Made by a program: the position numbers and the translations under genes
Assembly: GCF_032852305.1 (NCBI RefSeq)
Contig: NZ_CP136594.1
Coordinates: forward strand, 2,765,501-2,829,500
DNA length: 64,000 bases
Direction of reading: 5' to 3'
From: Parasphingorhabdus sp. SCSIO 66989
GTDB taxonomy: Bacteria > Pseudomonadota > Alphaproteobacteria > Sphingomonadales > Sphingomonadaceae
Shown: one piece after another, positions 1 to 9,390 of the stretch
Numbering within the stretch: position 1 is the stretch's first letter
Layout of the letters: each line of letters starts with the position of its first letter
Notes under the pieces: generated by a model
Told to the model about the DNA's origin: nothing
Seen by the model: only the letters and a program-made list of their open reading frames with translations
Databases searched by the model: none

Positions 1-177
1 CTCGGCATCGCGGAGCAGCGGGATATCCCAGGCAAAACGCGCGATCAGCATGGCCAGCGCCAAAAAGATAATGGTCGCCAACAGCCTTATCGGACCGAGC
101 TGTGAAAGCAGCTGACGCGCCGTGCGGTCAACCGTGCTCGCCTGATTGGCAGAAGGGGGGGCAGATTGCGAAGCCAC
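1..177 (-). CDS. N-terminus of a membrane protein, probable CHASE2-domain sensor (runs off the window)
   Basis: The first 59 codons of a gene whose remainder lies to the left of the window. It starts with GTG directly after the TAA of the CHAT gene, so the two are translationally coupled. The visible part has about 30 polar residues, then one hydrophobic segment (RLLATIIFLALAMLIARF, roughly residues 32-49), then a short outward stretch ending in LLRDAE. A single N-terminal membrane anchor followed by a sequence of this kind fits the beginning of an extracytoplasmic CHASE2 domain, and CHASE2 proteins commonly sit beside CHAT genes. The domain itself is not visible, so this is inference from the start and the neighbour. 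Confidence 0.55.
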   Translation of the reverse strand, partial: MASQSAPPSANQASTVDRTARQLLSQLGPIRLLATIIFLALAMLIARFAWDIPLLRDAE

Positions 178-3100
178 TTAATCCCCCAGAGGTTCTTTCC
201 GGGAAAGCTGGGCGGTTGCGCTATCAGCGCGCAATGTCCGCGCACCATCGCCAATCACCGCAAAACCGGCCCAATAATAGGGATGCGAGGTCAGCGGGTC
301 GTTCATTAATGGCTTTTGCGCCTCGGCCAGCGCCGCCCAGATGGTGCGGTTCTCGCCCTTTTCGAACAGCCCGGTGATCAGCCGCGATGTCGCATCAAAA
401 TCATCCGGCGCAGGCCAATGACTGGCCATAACCGAGCGCCCACCCGCGCCAACAAAGGCGCGTACAAGCCCATCCAACGAACCGCCACCGCCCGTCATCA
501 GACCTGCCTCACGCGTTGCCGCGACGGTCGCTCTACCGGCAGTATCGCAAGCGGAGAGGATCACCAGATCAGCATCCAGCCGAAGGTCGAAAATCTCGCG
601 GAAGGTCAGAAGGCCATCGGAATTCTGTTCACCAAACGACGTCAGCAGTGCTGGTCGCGCCGGACATTCAGCGCGCGGGGCGGTTACCAGACCGTGCGTA
701 GCAAAATGCAGAATGCGGAAATCATCGAGATCATCGCGCGATTTGATCGCGCTGTCATTAAAGGCTGCGCCGGTAAGTATTTCCGATTGCGACTGACCAA
801 CTAGCGAGCGCACCGAGAGCAATTCCGCAGCAGAAATAGGCTTATTCCATTCGGCCAGAGGCCAAGCGCAATTGCCTGCATTATCAGCGCCTATAGTGCG
901 GACACTGCTGATATTCGCCTTGTTGAAGACGGCGGCATTCTCGCCCATGCCGAGATATTGCTGGCGCGCATTGGAGGCCGGTGCGCCGCGGGCATCGACA
1001 AAGGCCCGTGCCGAAACGGCGGTGCTGATCGCGGTGTCACGCGCAAGCCAGTTTACGTCGCTAACATCGAACGGATCACCATCAATTGACTCTGAGCGCT
1101 CAGTAAATCGCGCGACCGAGGCGTCATCGGTGACCAACAGATCGATCGGCAGGCGCAGTAGCGCGCCATCGGGCTCAAAGATCAGGTGATCCAACCCTCG
1201 CAACTGGCTATCCACCGGGCCAAAGAGATCGCTGTAGAGTGAGCGGGCCGTGGCAACATCATAGGGCGTCGTCAGATATTGCCGCGTTGCCGGATCAAAT
1301 TGCGAGATCGTATCGCGGAGCGCATCGACACGCTGATCCATTTCATTGGCAGACAAAGACGCGCGCCAGGCGCGGCTTATCTGGCCGTCAGTGAAGAAGA
1401 TATAGACCTTGTCCGAAGCCACCGAGACACGGGTAAAGCCTTCACCTGGCTGCATCACACTGAACAATTCGTCCAGCCCCAATTGCCGTGTCGCCAGTGC
1501 GGTATATTGCGGATAGGCGGAGAGGCTGACCAAGATTTCCTGCTGCGCTGATTCAAGCCGTTCAATCTCCGATGCCAGCCGCTCGCGCCGCTCTGCAACA
1601 CCCCTTTGCCCGTCGGCTTCGCCGAGTGCGGAAAACTCGATCCGCAAGCGCTCAATTGAGCGGCCAATATTGGTCGACTGGCGGAAAAGCCGCGCCGCCT
1701 CATCATCACCGGTGCTGAGTTCGCGTGACAGGATAGCCTGAGTCTCGGCAACACCGGGACGAACCAGTATCTGTGTTGCCTCGAAAAACTCCTGCACATC
1801 GGCATCGCTAGGATTGCCGTCGCCGACCAACAGATCAAAATAGGGCGAAAGCTGGTTGGCAAAGCCGCTCAGCGCATTGCGCCGGTTGAGTGAGTTTTCG
1901 ACGACCTCGCGATAGATCGTCCGCGCCTGATCGGTCTGGTCGCGGCGCATATAGTAAGCCGCCAGTCGCGCCTTGGCGGCGCTTAATGCCCGTGTTTCAG
2001 GATATTGCGTCGCCAAAAGCGTTATCGCTTGGCTGTAAAAATTCTCTGCCTCGGCAAAATTACCCTGATTTTCCGCAATCACGCCCAGTTCTGTGAGGAT
2101 CTGCGTGCGCAATCGGATAATCGAGACAACCCGCCCCTCGCGCACACTGACCGCTTCGGCAAGCGCCAAAATCAGGCCTTCGCGAGCAATATCGGGCTGG
2201 CCCGAAAGCCGCTGCGCCGTCGCGACCAGATGCCGTGCCTGGGCATCGATAATGATCGCGCGCTCCTCGGGCGTCAGTTTCAGATCATCGACATAGCCCA
2301 AAATATCGCCAAAATCGGTATCACGATTGATCCGCGCGGCAATCGGCCGGGTAATCTCTCCCTTGGAACGCAGCACTTCCGCACTGTCGACAATCGCAGC
2401 GATAGGCTGGTTCAGCCTATTGATGGCGGCACCATATTTGCGCTGATTAATCAGATGGATGGCTTCAAAATTGCGACGTAGGCGCGCCTGAACCGGATCA
2501 TCAGTAGGTATCTGCTGTGCCTCGGTAAAAAGAGCATCGGCCTCGGCAAAATCGCCGAGATTGGATTTCTGTAGGGCGCGGTTGATCAGGAATTCGCCGG
2601 GTTCAATCCCCTCTTCCTCGCCCGTGAGCCGCTGCTCCAACGTCTCAAAGAAGGCCGCGGCATCGGCATAGTCGCCCTTGTTGTTACGACGATAGCCCTC
2701 GGCCAGCGCCTGATCGGGTTCGAGTGTCAGTGCCTGCACCCGGGCAAAGGCTTCGGTATCGCCCAGCGATGTGGTGACGACGCGAATGTCACCTTCCACC
2801 AGCTTGTCGGTCATCACCGATTCCAGCGCCAGATTGAGCGCGTCGCCATAGGCGGTGAAGCCTTCGGCAACATAGTGCACCTTGCCGGTTTCGCGGCTGA
2901 TAATGGTGTAGGGCAAATTGCCCTCGCGCCACACACATGCCTCGCTGCTGTCGCATGTCACATTATCCGCCCGCCGTGCCGTCAGACGCGAGCGGACATC
3001 GCCTGCACTCTCGCGCAGCGCAAAAACATAGCCAATGGGTTTAGCCGAGTCGCGGCAGACAATTGCCCAACTGCGGTCAAAAGGGGAGATATTGGCCGGA

Positions 3101-3351
3101 TCAAGCGAACGGCTCTGTGCCTGACACAACGTATCACCGCCGGTTCCGATGGGGAAACTATCTCTCAGACTGACAGGCCGATCCTGACCATTGGCCGGGC
3201 TGGTGGCCATGATAGCACCCAAGGCCAAGGCCTGCACAGCCTTGCAATAAGAACTGTCCTTCAAAGATATGGCTGACCGAATTTTTTTCGGTGCGCAGAA
3301 TGACTCTGGCGCAACCAGACGGTCGCACAAATGGCGCCAATCATTTAGCAT
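178..3351 (-). CDS. TPR-CHAT domain protein
   Basis: About 1,057 residues. The middle (roughly 200-500) is made of tetratricopeptide-like helical repeats. The C-terminal third is a CHAT domain (caspase-like cysteine peptidase fold) with both expected catalytic motifs: His in HFATHG (about residue 886) and Cys in LSACDTA (about 935). A hydrophobic stretch followed by SPANGQD near residues 38-50 suggests an export signal, although the n-region would be unusually long. An upstream ATG in frame exists at 3393, but the ATG at 3351 has a good ribosome site (GAGGGG, six bases away) and is preferred. The gene is coupled to the following membrane-protein gene. Substrate and pathway are unknown; CHAT proteins act as peptidases or scaffolds in regulated proteolysis and cell-death systems. 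Confidence 0.85.
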   Translation of the reverse strand: MLNDWRHLCDRLVAPESFCAPKKIRSAISLKDSSYCKAVQALALGAIMATSPANGQDRPVSLRDSFPIGTGGDTLCQAQSRSLDPANISPFDRSWAIVCRDSAKPIGYVFALRESAGDVRSRLTARRADNVTCDSSEACVWREGNLPYTIISRETGKVHYVAEGFTAYGDALNLALESVMTDKLVEGDIRVVTTSLGDTEAFARVQALTLEPDQALAEGYRRNNKGDYADAAAFFETLEQRLTGEEEGIEPGEFLINRALQKSNLGDFAEADALFTEAQQIPTDDPVQARLRRNFEAIHLINQRKYGAAINRLNQPIAAIVDSAEVLRSKGEITRPIAARINRDTDFGDILGYVDDLKLTPEERAIIIDAQARHLVATAQRLSGQPDIAREGLILALAEAVSVREGRVVSIIRLRTQILTELGVIAENQGNFAEAENFYSQAITLLATQYPETRALSAAKARLAAYYMRRDQTDQARTIYREVVENSLNRRNALSGFANQLSPYFDLLVGDGNPSDADVQEFFEATQILVRPGVAETQAILSRELSTGDDEAARLFRQSTNIGRSIERLRIEFSALGEADGQRGVAERRERLASEIERLESAQQEILVSLSAYPQYTALATRQLGLDELFSVMQPGEGFTRVSVASDKVYIFFTDGQISRAWRASLSANEMDQRVDALRDTISQFDPATRQYLTTPYDVATARSLYSDLFGPVDSQLRGLDHLIFEPDGALLRLPIDLLVTDDASVARFTERSESIDGDPFDVSDVNWLARDTAISTAVSARAFVDARGAPASNARQQYLGMGENAAVFNKANISSVRTIGADNAGNCAWPLAEWNKPISAAELLSVRSLVGQSQSEILTGAAFNDSAIKSRDDLDDFRILHFATHGLVTAPRAECPARPALLTSFGEQNSDGLLTFREIFDLRLDADLVILSACDTAGRATVAATREAGLMTGGGGSLDGLVRAFVGAGGRSVMASHWPAPDDFDATSRLITGLFEKGENRTIWAALAEAQKPLMNDPLTSHPYYWAGFAVIGDGARTLRADSATAQLSRKEPLGD

Positions 3352-3563
3352 CGCATACCCCTCACGGCGCGCGGAGAATGCGATCAATTGCATCCCCTAC
3401 ACGTCTCATTATGCGACCCAGAAATGCTCCTCCCAGAGCATCGACTTCAGCTTATGAAACAGAATTCACAACTGTTATAGTATGTAACAGACATCGAGGA
3501 AAGGCGCGATGCGGTAAGTCACAATTGTCGCAAATTGGGGCAAAAATTTACGCTATGAGAGGA

Positions 3564-4244
3564 TCAAAGCTCTGCAAAACCGCGGAATTGCAATGCCTCA
3601 TCGATCGGCGCACGCGGTACCGGAAAGCGGTTAACGGGTGCATCCGGGTCACGATAACCAATCGCCATGCCGCAAAAAAAGATGTGATCTTCTGGCAGCT
3701 TAAGTGTTTCGCGAATCTCCTTGCCATAAACCGACCAGGCTTCTTGCGGACAGCTATCGAGACCAGCTTCTACCAACAGCAGCATCAATGATTGCAACCA
3801 CATGCCCATATCGGACCATTGCGGTGGTCCCATATTCTTCGGGGTATGGACAAACAGGCAGACCGGGGCGTCAAAGGCCTGAAAATTACGCGTCATCTGC
3901 ATCATCCGGCCCATCTTGTTCTCGCGCGGGATTTCCAGACTGTCATACATCGCCTCACCCAGCGCGAAACGACGGGTGCGATAGGGTTCCTGAAGACCTT
4001 TTGGATAGATTTCATATTCCGGTGACTGTCCGTCTGGCCCCTGGGGCAATTTTGCGGCCACGACGCTTTTAAGCTCGTCGAGCGGCTCGCCGGTCAGCAC
4101 CACGGCATGCCATGGCTGAAGATTACCACCCGAAGGGGAGTATTGCGCCGTCTCCATCGCAGTCCGCAAGACCTCCAACTCAACCGGCTTATCGAGGAAA
4201 TGGCGGATAGACCGGCGGGTGCGCACAGCTTCAGTTACGTTCAT
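3564..4244 (-). CDS. Nitroreductase family protein
   Basis: A 226-residue cytoplasmic flavoprotein of the nitroreductase (FMN-dependent NAD(P)H oxidoreductase) family. The family signature is at the start: RRSIRHF for phosphate binding of FMN, followed by SPSGGNLQPW, and a late FFCGMAIGY segment. Such enzymes reduce nitroaromatics, quinones or enones; the true substrate cannot be told from sequence. AAGGA precedes the ATG. It lies 34 bases downstream of the sugar dehydrogenase gene on the same strand and may share its transcript. Length is normal for the family. Confidence 0.9.
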   Translation of the reverse strand: MNVTEAVRTRRSIRHFLDKPVELEVLRTAMETAQYSPSGGNLQPWHAVVLTGEPLDELKSVVAAKLPQGPDGQSPEYEIYPKGLQEPYRTRRFALGEAMYDSLEIPRENKMGRMMQMTRNFQAFDAPVCLFVHTPKNMGPPQWSDMGMWLQSLMLLLVEAGLDSCPQEAWSVYGKEIRETLKLPEDHIFFCGMAIGYRDPDAPVNRFPVPRAPIDEALQFRGFAEL

Positions 4245-4278
4245 GAAAAATCCTTAGTTTCGGGGATCGGGGGCGTAA

Positions 4279-5676
4279 TCAGCTTGTGGTATCGCCAGCC
4301 TCTGTAGTTTCTGCCACCGCCGGACATGACCCGGGCTTGGGGGCTACACGCCAGATAATGCCGGTGACATCATCTGTGACCAGCAGTGCGCCGGTCGCAT
4401 CAATCTCCACCATGGTCGGCCGCCCGCGTGCATCGCCGCCATCGGTGAGGAAACCGGTCAGAATATCCACCGGCAGCGCTTCAGTCGGTTCGCCATCGTC
4501 GGCAAAGGCGACATAGACGACATCATAGCCAGCCGCAGGCTTGCGGTTCCACGAGCCATGACGGGCAATAAAAGCGCCCTTGGCAAAATCGCCACAAAAA
4601 GCCGATTCATGCGAGAATACGACACCCAGCGGCGCAACATGTGCGCCCAAGGCATAATCAGGCTTGCGGATATAATCCGACAGGTCCCGAAGCAGCGGCT
4701 CTTCCACCCGTGTGTCCTGATAACCGCCATAATAATAATGCGGCCAGCCAAATTGGGTGCCCAGGCCAACTTCGGCAAGATAATCCGGCACCAGATCGGG
4801 ACCAAGCATATCGCGTTCATTCACCACGGTCCAAAGCGCGTCTGTCTCTGGATGAATATCCATGCCTACCGGATTGCGCAGACCCGAGGCATATTCGCGC
4901 AACTCATTATCCAGATCGAGCTGGATCTCCAGGATCGCCGCGCGCTGCGTCTCGGTGTCCATGCCGTTTTCGCCAATATTGCTGTTGGAGCCGACAGCAA
5001 CGAACAGGCTCGTACCATCCGCCGAGGCAATCAAGTTGCGGGTCCAGTGATTATTCGGCTTGGAATCATTGAGATCAGCGATCTTCTCACCCTTTGCGGT
5101 GATCTTGGTATCGCCCTCGCTATAGGGAAAAGCCAGCACCGCATCGGTATTGGCGACGTATAACGTATCGCCTATCAATGCCATGCCAAAGGGCGAGTTC
5201 AGTCCTTCGAGGAAAACGCTTTTCTGTTCGGCAATGCCATCACCATCCGCATCACGCAGCAGGCTGATACGGTTGGCCGAAGCTGATCCAGCTCCGGCGC
5301 GGGCAATCAGATTGCGAAAGACCCAGCCTTCAATACCTGTATTTTCTCTTGGCGGGCTATTGGTCTCGGCGACGAGAATATCGCCATTGGGAAGGCGGTA
5401 CATCTGCCGCGGATGGTCCAACCCCTCGGCAAAGCGCGAAACAGTAAGATCATCGGCAACGATCGGTGACTCATCATCGCCCCAGCCAGTAATTTCAGCA
5501 ATTTTGATTGTCGGAAAACTCTCGCTGCGCGGGTCTGAAATCTCGGGATTGGGGCCGCTTAGCTGTTCGATGGTATATTCTGCTGTCTGGCCGCTCAACA
5601 AGACATAGGCGGCTATCGCCAAAATCGCGACCACCAGTCCTATGAAAATCAGGCTGTTTCTTACCCATGCACGCAT
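4279..5676 (-). CDS. Soluble aldose/sorbosone dehydrogenase-type beta-propeller protein
   Basis: 465 residues. An N-terminal hydrophobic segment (about residues 8-28) either anchors it or directs export to the periplasm. The rest is a six-bladed propeller of the GSDH/L-sorbosone dehydrogenase type, recognisable from ADDLTVSRFAEGLDHPRQM near the start, the GLRNPVGMDIHPETDALWTVVNERD block, and the late RHGSWNRKPAAGYDVVYV block. Members of this family use PQQ to oxidise sugars or sorbosone, but many are of unknown substrate; PQQ synthesis genes are not in the window. GGGGAAG lies before the ATG. Probably in one transcription unit with the nitroreductase gene. Confidence 0.8.
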   Translation of the reverse strand: MRAWVRNSLIFIGLVVAILAIAAYVLLSGQTAEYTIEQLSGPNPEISDPRSESFPTIKIAEITGWGDDESPIVADDLTVSRFAEGLDHPRQMYRLPNGDILVAETNSPPRENTGIEGWVFRNLIARAGAGSASANRISLLRDADGDGIAEQKSVFLEGLNSPFGMALIGDTLYVANTDAVLAFPYSEGDTKITAKGEKIADLNDSKPNNHWTRNLIASADGTSLFVAVGSNSNIGENGMDTETQRAAILEIQLDLDNELREYASGLRNPVGMDIHPETDALWTVVNERDMLGPDLVPDYLAEVGLGTQFGWPHYYYGGYQDTRVEEPLLRDLSDYIRKPDYALGAHVAPLGVVFSHESAFCGDFAKGAFIARHGSWNRKPAAGYDVVYVAFADDGEPTEALPVDILTGFLTDGGDARGRPTMVEIDATGALLVTDDVTGIIWRVAPKPGSCPAVAETTEAGDTTS

Positions 5677-5760
5677 ATGCTTCCCCTGACAGGCACAGAT
5701 GCCTGCTGTTGCTATTATTATGACTCTGTCAGCAAGCTATATCGCCAGCAAGGAAAGCTG

Positions 5761-6828
5761 TCACGCCCCAGCGATAGTTACGACTTTCCAGCCGATATAG
5801 CCGAAATAGCATAGCAGCAGCAGCATGCCCTCGCGGCGGAAGATGCTGTAATGCGTGGCCGCGCAGAGGATCATCAAGATTGCCGACATCATCAGGATGG
5901 GCAGATCAGGGGTTATCAGCGCATCCGGGAAACCCTTGGGCGAAAGAATAGCCACGGTACCGCCAATGCCAAGGATGTTATAGATGTTGGAGCCCATGAC
6001 ATTGCCGACGGCAATTTCACCCTGATTGCGCCAGGCGGCCACCAGCGAGGTTACCAATTCGGGCGCAGAGGTGCCCATAGCAATCACAGTGATGCCAATC
6101 AGTGTTTCGCTGAGTCCGAATGCACCGGCAATCGCTACCGCCTGTTCCACCAGCAGCGAACCACCGGTCAGGATCATACCCAGCCCGACCAGCAATATGA
6201 TGATGGCGGAAGCCATGGGGTAATTATAGTAAAGGGCGGCGAGACCTGTGGTTTCCGGTTCGATGGCAATTTCGCGTGCGTCGTCGGTAACATCGTCCAG
6301 CGCTTCGGCAGGCCCCTCCCCGACACCGCGTGATCCGGCATGGGCAATACCGGCATCACCCGCTGCCGTCGCGCCACTCGCACGCTTCTCCTGGATCACC
6401 GCATAGGTCAGATAGCTGATCAGCAAAGCTACCATGGCGATGCCCCAGCCGCGCCCGATATTGCCGTCCGACGCCAATATCCACAGCATCAAAGTCGCCA
6501 CCAGCACCAGCCCACCATCGCGCCACAAGGGTGCCCTCGTTACTGCCAATCGTCCTACCGTTGCGGTCGCGCCGAGGATCAACAGGCTATTGGCGAGGTT
6601 GGAACCGATCACATTGCCCCAGGCAATGCCGGGAGAGCCGATACGGCTGGCCTCTATACTCGCTGCAAGCTCCGGCGCCGAGGTGCCGAAGCCGATAATC
6701 ACGATGCTGACAATCAACGGGCTGACCCCAAGGCGATCCGCCAGTCGCACGGCGCCACGCACCAGCAATTCGCCGCCACCTATCAGCAGCGCCAGCCCGA
6801 CAATCAGCAGAAGAACGGTAATCACCAT
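5761..6828 (-). CDS. Calcium/sodium antiporter (CaCA family, YrbG-like)
   Basis: 355 residues, an integral membrane exchanger with the characteristic internal duplication. Each half carries an alpha-repeat: GFGTSAPELAASIEA near residue 47 and AMGTSAPELVTSLVAA near 250, with the acidic residues that bind Ca2+ and Na+. The two halves are joined by a hydrophilic cytoplasmic loop (about residues 145-200). The expected role is electrogenic Na+/Ca2+ exchange at the inner membrane. AAGGG precedes the ATG. It is transcribed away from the M13 peptidase gene; the 200 bases between them should hold both promoters. Confidence 0.92.
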   Translation of the reverse strand: MVITVLLLIVGLALLIGGGELLVRGAVRLADRLGVSPLIVSIVIIGFGTSAPELAASIEASRIGSPGIAWGNVIGSNLANSLLILGATATVGRLAVTRAPLWRDGGLVLVATLMLWILASDGNIGRGWGIAMVALLISYLTYAVIQEKRASGATAAGDAGIAHAGSRGVGEGPAEALDDVTDDAREIAIEPETTGLAALYYNYPMASAIIILLVGLGMILTGGSLLVEQAVAIAGAFGLSETLIGITVIAMGTSAPELVTSLVAAWRNQGEIAVGNVMGSNIYNILGIGGTVAILSPKGFPDALITPDLPILMMSAILMILCAATHYSIFRREGMLLLLCYFGYIGWKVVTIAGA

Positions 6829-7028
6829 TGCGCACGGCCCTTAGCAGTCCAAGGGCGGATGGCAATGAGATTTAGGTGATTGTGAGGAGACGTTACGGCC
6901 TCGACACAGAAATGACGGTTATCGAAGCAGCTTTGCCATTGGCAGAACCATTTTTGCCATTGTCATAACATCAATCTAGGTACAAATCTGACGTAAAGTA
7001 TCAAATGAAACCGATTGGGGAGTAGATT

Positions 7029-9209
7029 ATGAAAAAGCTGTTTGGTGCCGCATCTGTGCTGGCTCTGGCTGTTTCTGGTATCACCGCCGCGCAGGCGGCA
7101 CATGACGAAGATGGTGACAATCACAACCATATGCTGCTGGTAGCGGAAGAAGACGCCGCTGCAAATAACGGCATCACCACCACAGCGCGCGACTATTGGG
7201 GCGATTGGGGTGTCGACACCACATTGGTGAAAGACAGCGTGCACCCCGGCGATGACTTCTTCATGCATGTTAACGGTAAATGGGTCGATACGTTTGAAAT
7301 CCCTGCCGATCGCTCGCGCTATGGCGGCTTTACCCTATTGGCCGAGAAGTCCGAGCAGCGCGTGCGCAAGATCATTGAGGAACTTGCCGCCGAGCAACCC
7401 GACCCGGCAACACTCGAAGGCAAGATTGCCGCTTATTACAATAGTTATATGGATGTGGATGCCATCAATGCTGCTGGCCTAGCGCCTGTGCAGCAGCATA
7501 TGGACGCCATTCTTGCCATCCAGAACCGCGAGGACCTGGCCAAGGCCTTTGCCATGACCGGGTTGTCTGCGCCCATGGGTGGTTGGGTCGATGTCGATAG
7601 CAAAAAGACCGACGAATATACCTTTTATGTCAACCAGTCGGGCCTCGGCCTGCCGGATCGTAGCTATTATCTCGACGATACCGAGCGCAATCTGGAACTG
7701 CGCACTGCCTATAAGGAATATCTGACCTTCCTGCTGGGGAAAGCCGGATATGAAGACCCGGCGGCAGCGGCGGAATCGGTTTACGGTCTCGAGCGGCAGA
7801 TTGCCGAACAGCATTGGGACCGTGCATTGGGTCGTAATCGCGACCTCACCTACAACAAGGTCAGCCGCGCAGAATTGATCGCAATGGCTGATGGCTTTCC
7901 GGTCGAAACCTTTATGACCGAATTGGGCATTGGTGATCATGATGGTTTCGTCATTCGCCAATTGACGCCGACGGCCGAAGAAGTTGAAGCAAACAGCCTG
8001 ACTCCAGAACAGCTTTCAAAACTGGGCGCAGGTATTCCGGGCCTTTTCAAGCTGGCCAATGAAGCGCCTCTGGCAACATGGCAAGCCTATCTCAAGGCGC
8101 ATCTCCTCTCCGATGCGGCTTCGGTTCTGCCCAGCGACATCGATGAAGCCCGCTTTAATTTCTACGGCAAGAAGCTCAGCGGCGCAAAAGAGCAACGTGC
8201 CCGCTGGAAACGCGCCGTCAGCGCTGTCGAAGGCGCTCTGGGCGAAGGCGTCGGCAAAGTCTATGCCGCGCGCTATTTCCCTCCGGAGAACAAGGCCGCG
8301 ATGGACGAGCTGGTCGAAAATCTGCGCAAGGCAATGGCCGCCAATCTGGATGATATCAGCTGGATGAGCGATGAAACCAAAGTCGCGGCGCGGGACAAGC
8401 TGGCCAAGTTTACGCCCAAAATCGGCTATACCGAGAAGTTCGAGACCTATGATGATCTCGAAGTGACCCCCGGTGATGCTTTTGCCAACACAATGGCCGC
8501 CGGCAAATGGGGATTGGAAGACATGCTGTCCAAGCTCGGTCAGCCGATAGACAAGACCGAGTGGTTTATGCTGCCACAGACAGTGAATGCCTATTATTCG
8601 CCCAACCGCAACGAGATTGTTTTCCCGGCGGCTATCCTGCAACCACCCTTCTTCAACCTCTCGGCAGATCCTGCGGTCAACTATGGCGCGATTGGCGGCG
8701 TGATCGGCCATGAAATGGGCCATGGCTTTGACGATCAGGGTGCGAAGTCCGATGGTGATGGCACATTGCGCAACTGGTGGACCGAGGAAGACCTAAGCAA
8801 TTTCAAACAGCTGACCAGCGCACTCGTCGCCCAGTATAACAAGCTGTGCCCGCTCGATGATGGCGAAACCTGCGTCAACGGACAGCTCACCCTGGGCGAG
8901 AATATCGGTGATCTGGGCGGCCTTTCCATGGCCTATCGCGCCTATAAGCTGTCGCTCAATGGTGAGGAAGCACCGGTGATTGACGGCCTGACCGGCGATC
9001 AGCGCTTCTTCATGGCCTGGGCGCAGGTCTGGCGTAACAAATCGCGCGAGGAATATCTTCGCCGTCAGCTCAAGACTGATCCACACTCGCCAGCGGATTT
9101 CCGTGTCAACGGCATCGTACGGAATTTTGATGAATGGTATAAAGCGTTCAATGTGACTGAAGACCATGAACTCTATCTGCCACCCGAAGAGCGCATCCGC
9201 ATCTGGTAA
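7029..9209 (+). CDS. M13 family zinc metallopeptidase (neprilysin/PepO-like), exported
   Basis: 726 residues. A clear signal peptide (MKKLFGAASVLALAVSGITAAQA) is followed by an acidic, His-rich linker and the M13 N-domain, which begins at SVHPGDDFFMHVNGKW. The catalytic part shows the M13 hallmarks: NAYYSP (about 520) for substrate binding, HEMGH (about 561-565) for zinc and catalysis, and the third ligand in ENIGDLGG (about 624). The C-terminus ends with the usual basic-acidic finish after FRVNGIVRNFDEWYKAF. It should cleave oligopeptides in the periplasm or outside. GGGGAG precedes the ATG. The gene stands alone and is followed by strong hairpins. Confidence 0.95.
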   Translation: MKKLFGAASVLALAVSGITAAQAAHDEDGDNHNHMLLVAEEDAAANNGITTTARDYWGDWGVDTTLVKDSVHPGDDFFMHVNGKWVDTFEIPADRSRYGGFTLLAEKSEQRVRKIIEELAAEQPDPATLEGKIAAYYNSYMDVDAINAAGLAPVQQHMDAILAIQNREDLAKAFAMTGLSAPMGGWVDVDSKKTDEYTFYVNQSGLGLPDRSYYLDDTERNLELRTAYKEYLTFLLGKAGYEDPAAAAESVYGLERQIAEQHWDRALGRNRDLTYNKVSRAELIAMADGFPVETFMTELGIGDHDGFVIRQLTPTAEEVEANSLTPEQLSKLGAGIPGLFKLANEAPLATWQAYLKAHLLSDAASVLPSDIDEARFNFYGKKLSGAKEQRARWKRAVSAVEGALGEGVGKVYAARYFPPENKAAMDELVENLRKAMAANLDDISWMSDETKVAARDKLAKFTPKIGYTEKFETYDDLEVTPGDAFANTMAAGKWGLEDMLSKLGQPIDKTEWFMLPQTVNAYYSPNRNEIVFPAAILQPPFFNLSADPAVNYGAIGGVIGHEMGHGFDDQGAKSDGDGTLRNWWTEEDLSNFKQLTSALVAQYNKLCPLDDGETCVNGQLTLGENIGDLGGLSMAYRAYKLSLNGEEAPVIDGLTGDQRFFMAWAQVWRNKSREEYLRRQLKTDPHSPADFRVNGIVRNFDEWYKAFNVTEDHELYLPPEERIRIW

Positions 9210-9224
9210 TACTCCCTCCCCTAG

Positions 9225-9246
9225 CCCCTCCCGCAAGCGGGAGGGG
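9225..9246. repeat. Short palindromic repeat (cccctcccgc/gcgggagggg)
   Basis: A ten-base perfect inverted repeat around two bases, 16 bases after the M13 peptidase stop. It is related in composition to the pair of CCCTCTCCC palindromes at 11946-12059 and is typical of short extragenic repeats dispersed in sphingomonad genomes. It may add to termination. Confidence 0.7.
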
Positions 9247-9258
9247 AAACGAAATAAC

Positions 9259-9293
9259 AAAAGGGGCGATCCACTTTGTGGGTCGCCCCTTTT
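9259..9293. terminator. Bidirectional intrinsic terminator between the M13 peptidase and efflux operon ends
   Basis: A 16-base stem (one G-T pair) with a three-base TTT loop, beginning with AAAA and ending with TTTT, so it reads as a Rho-independent terminator in both directions. It lies between two converging transcription units, exactly where one is expected. A further weaker inverted repeat (GCGCCTGA/TCAGGCGC) follows at about 9340-9365. Confidence 0.85.
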
Positions 9294-9390
9294 GCTTGCC
9301 CGGGGTTCCAAGGAGGGGGAGGAGAAGAGCCCCGGTAAAGCGCCTGAGAGGGGGAGTTCAGGCGCTTGTCTCAAAACAGGAAAAACAGCC

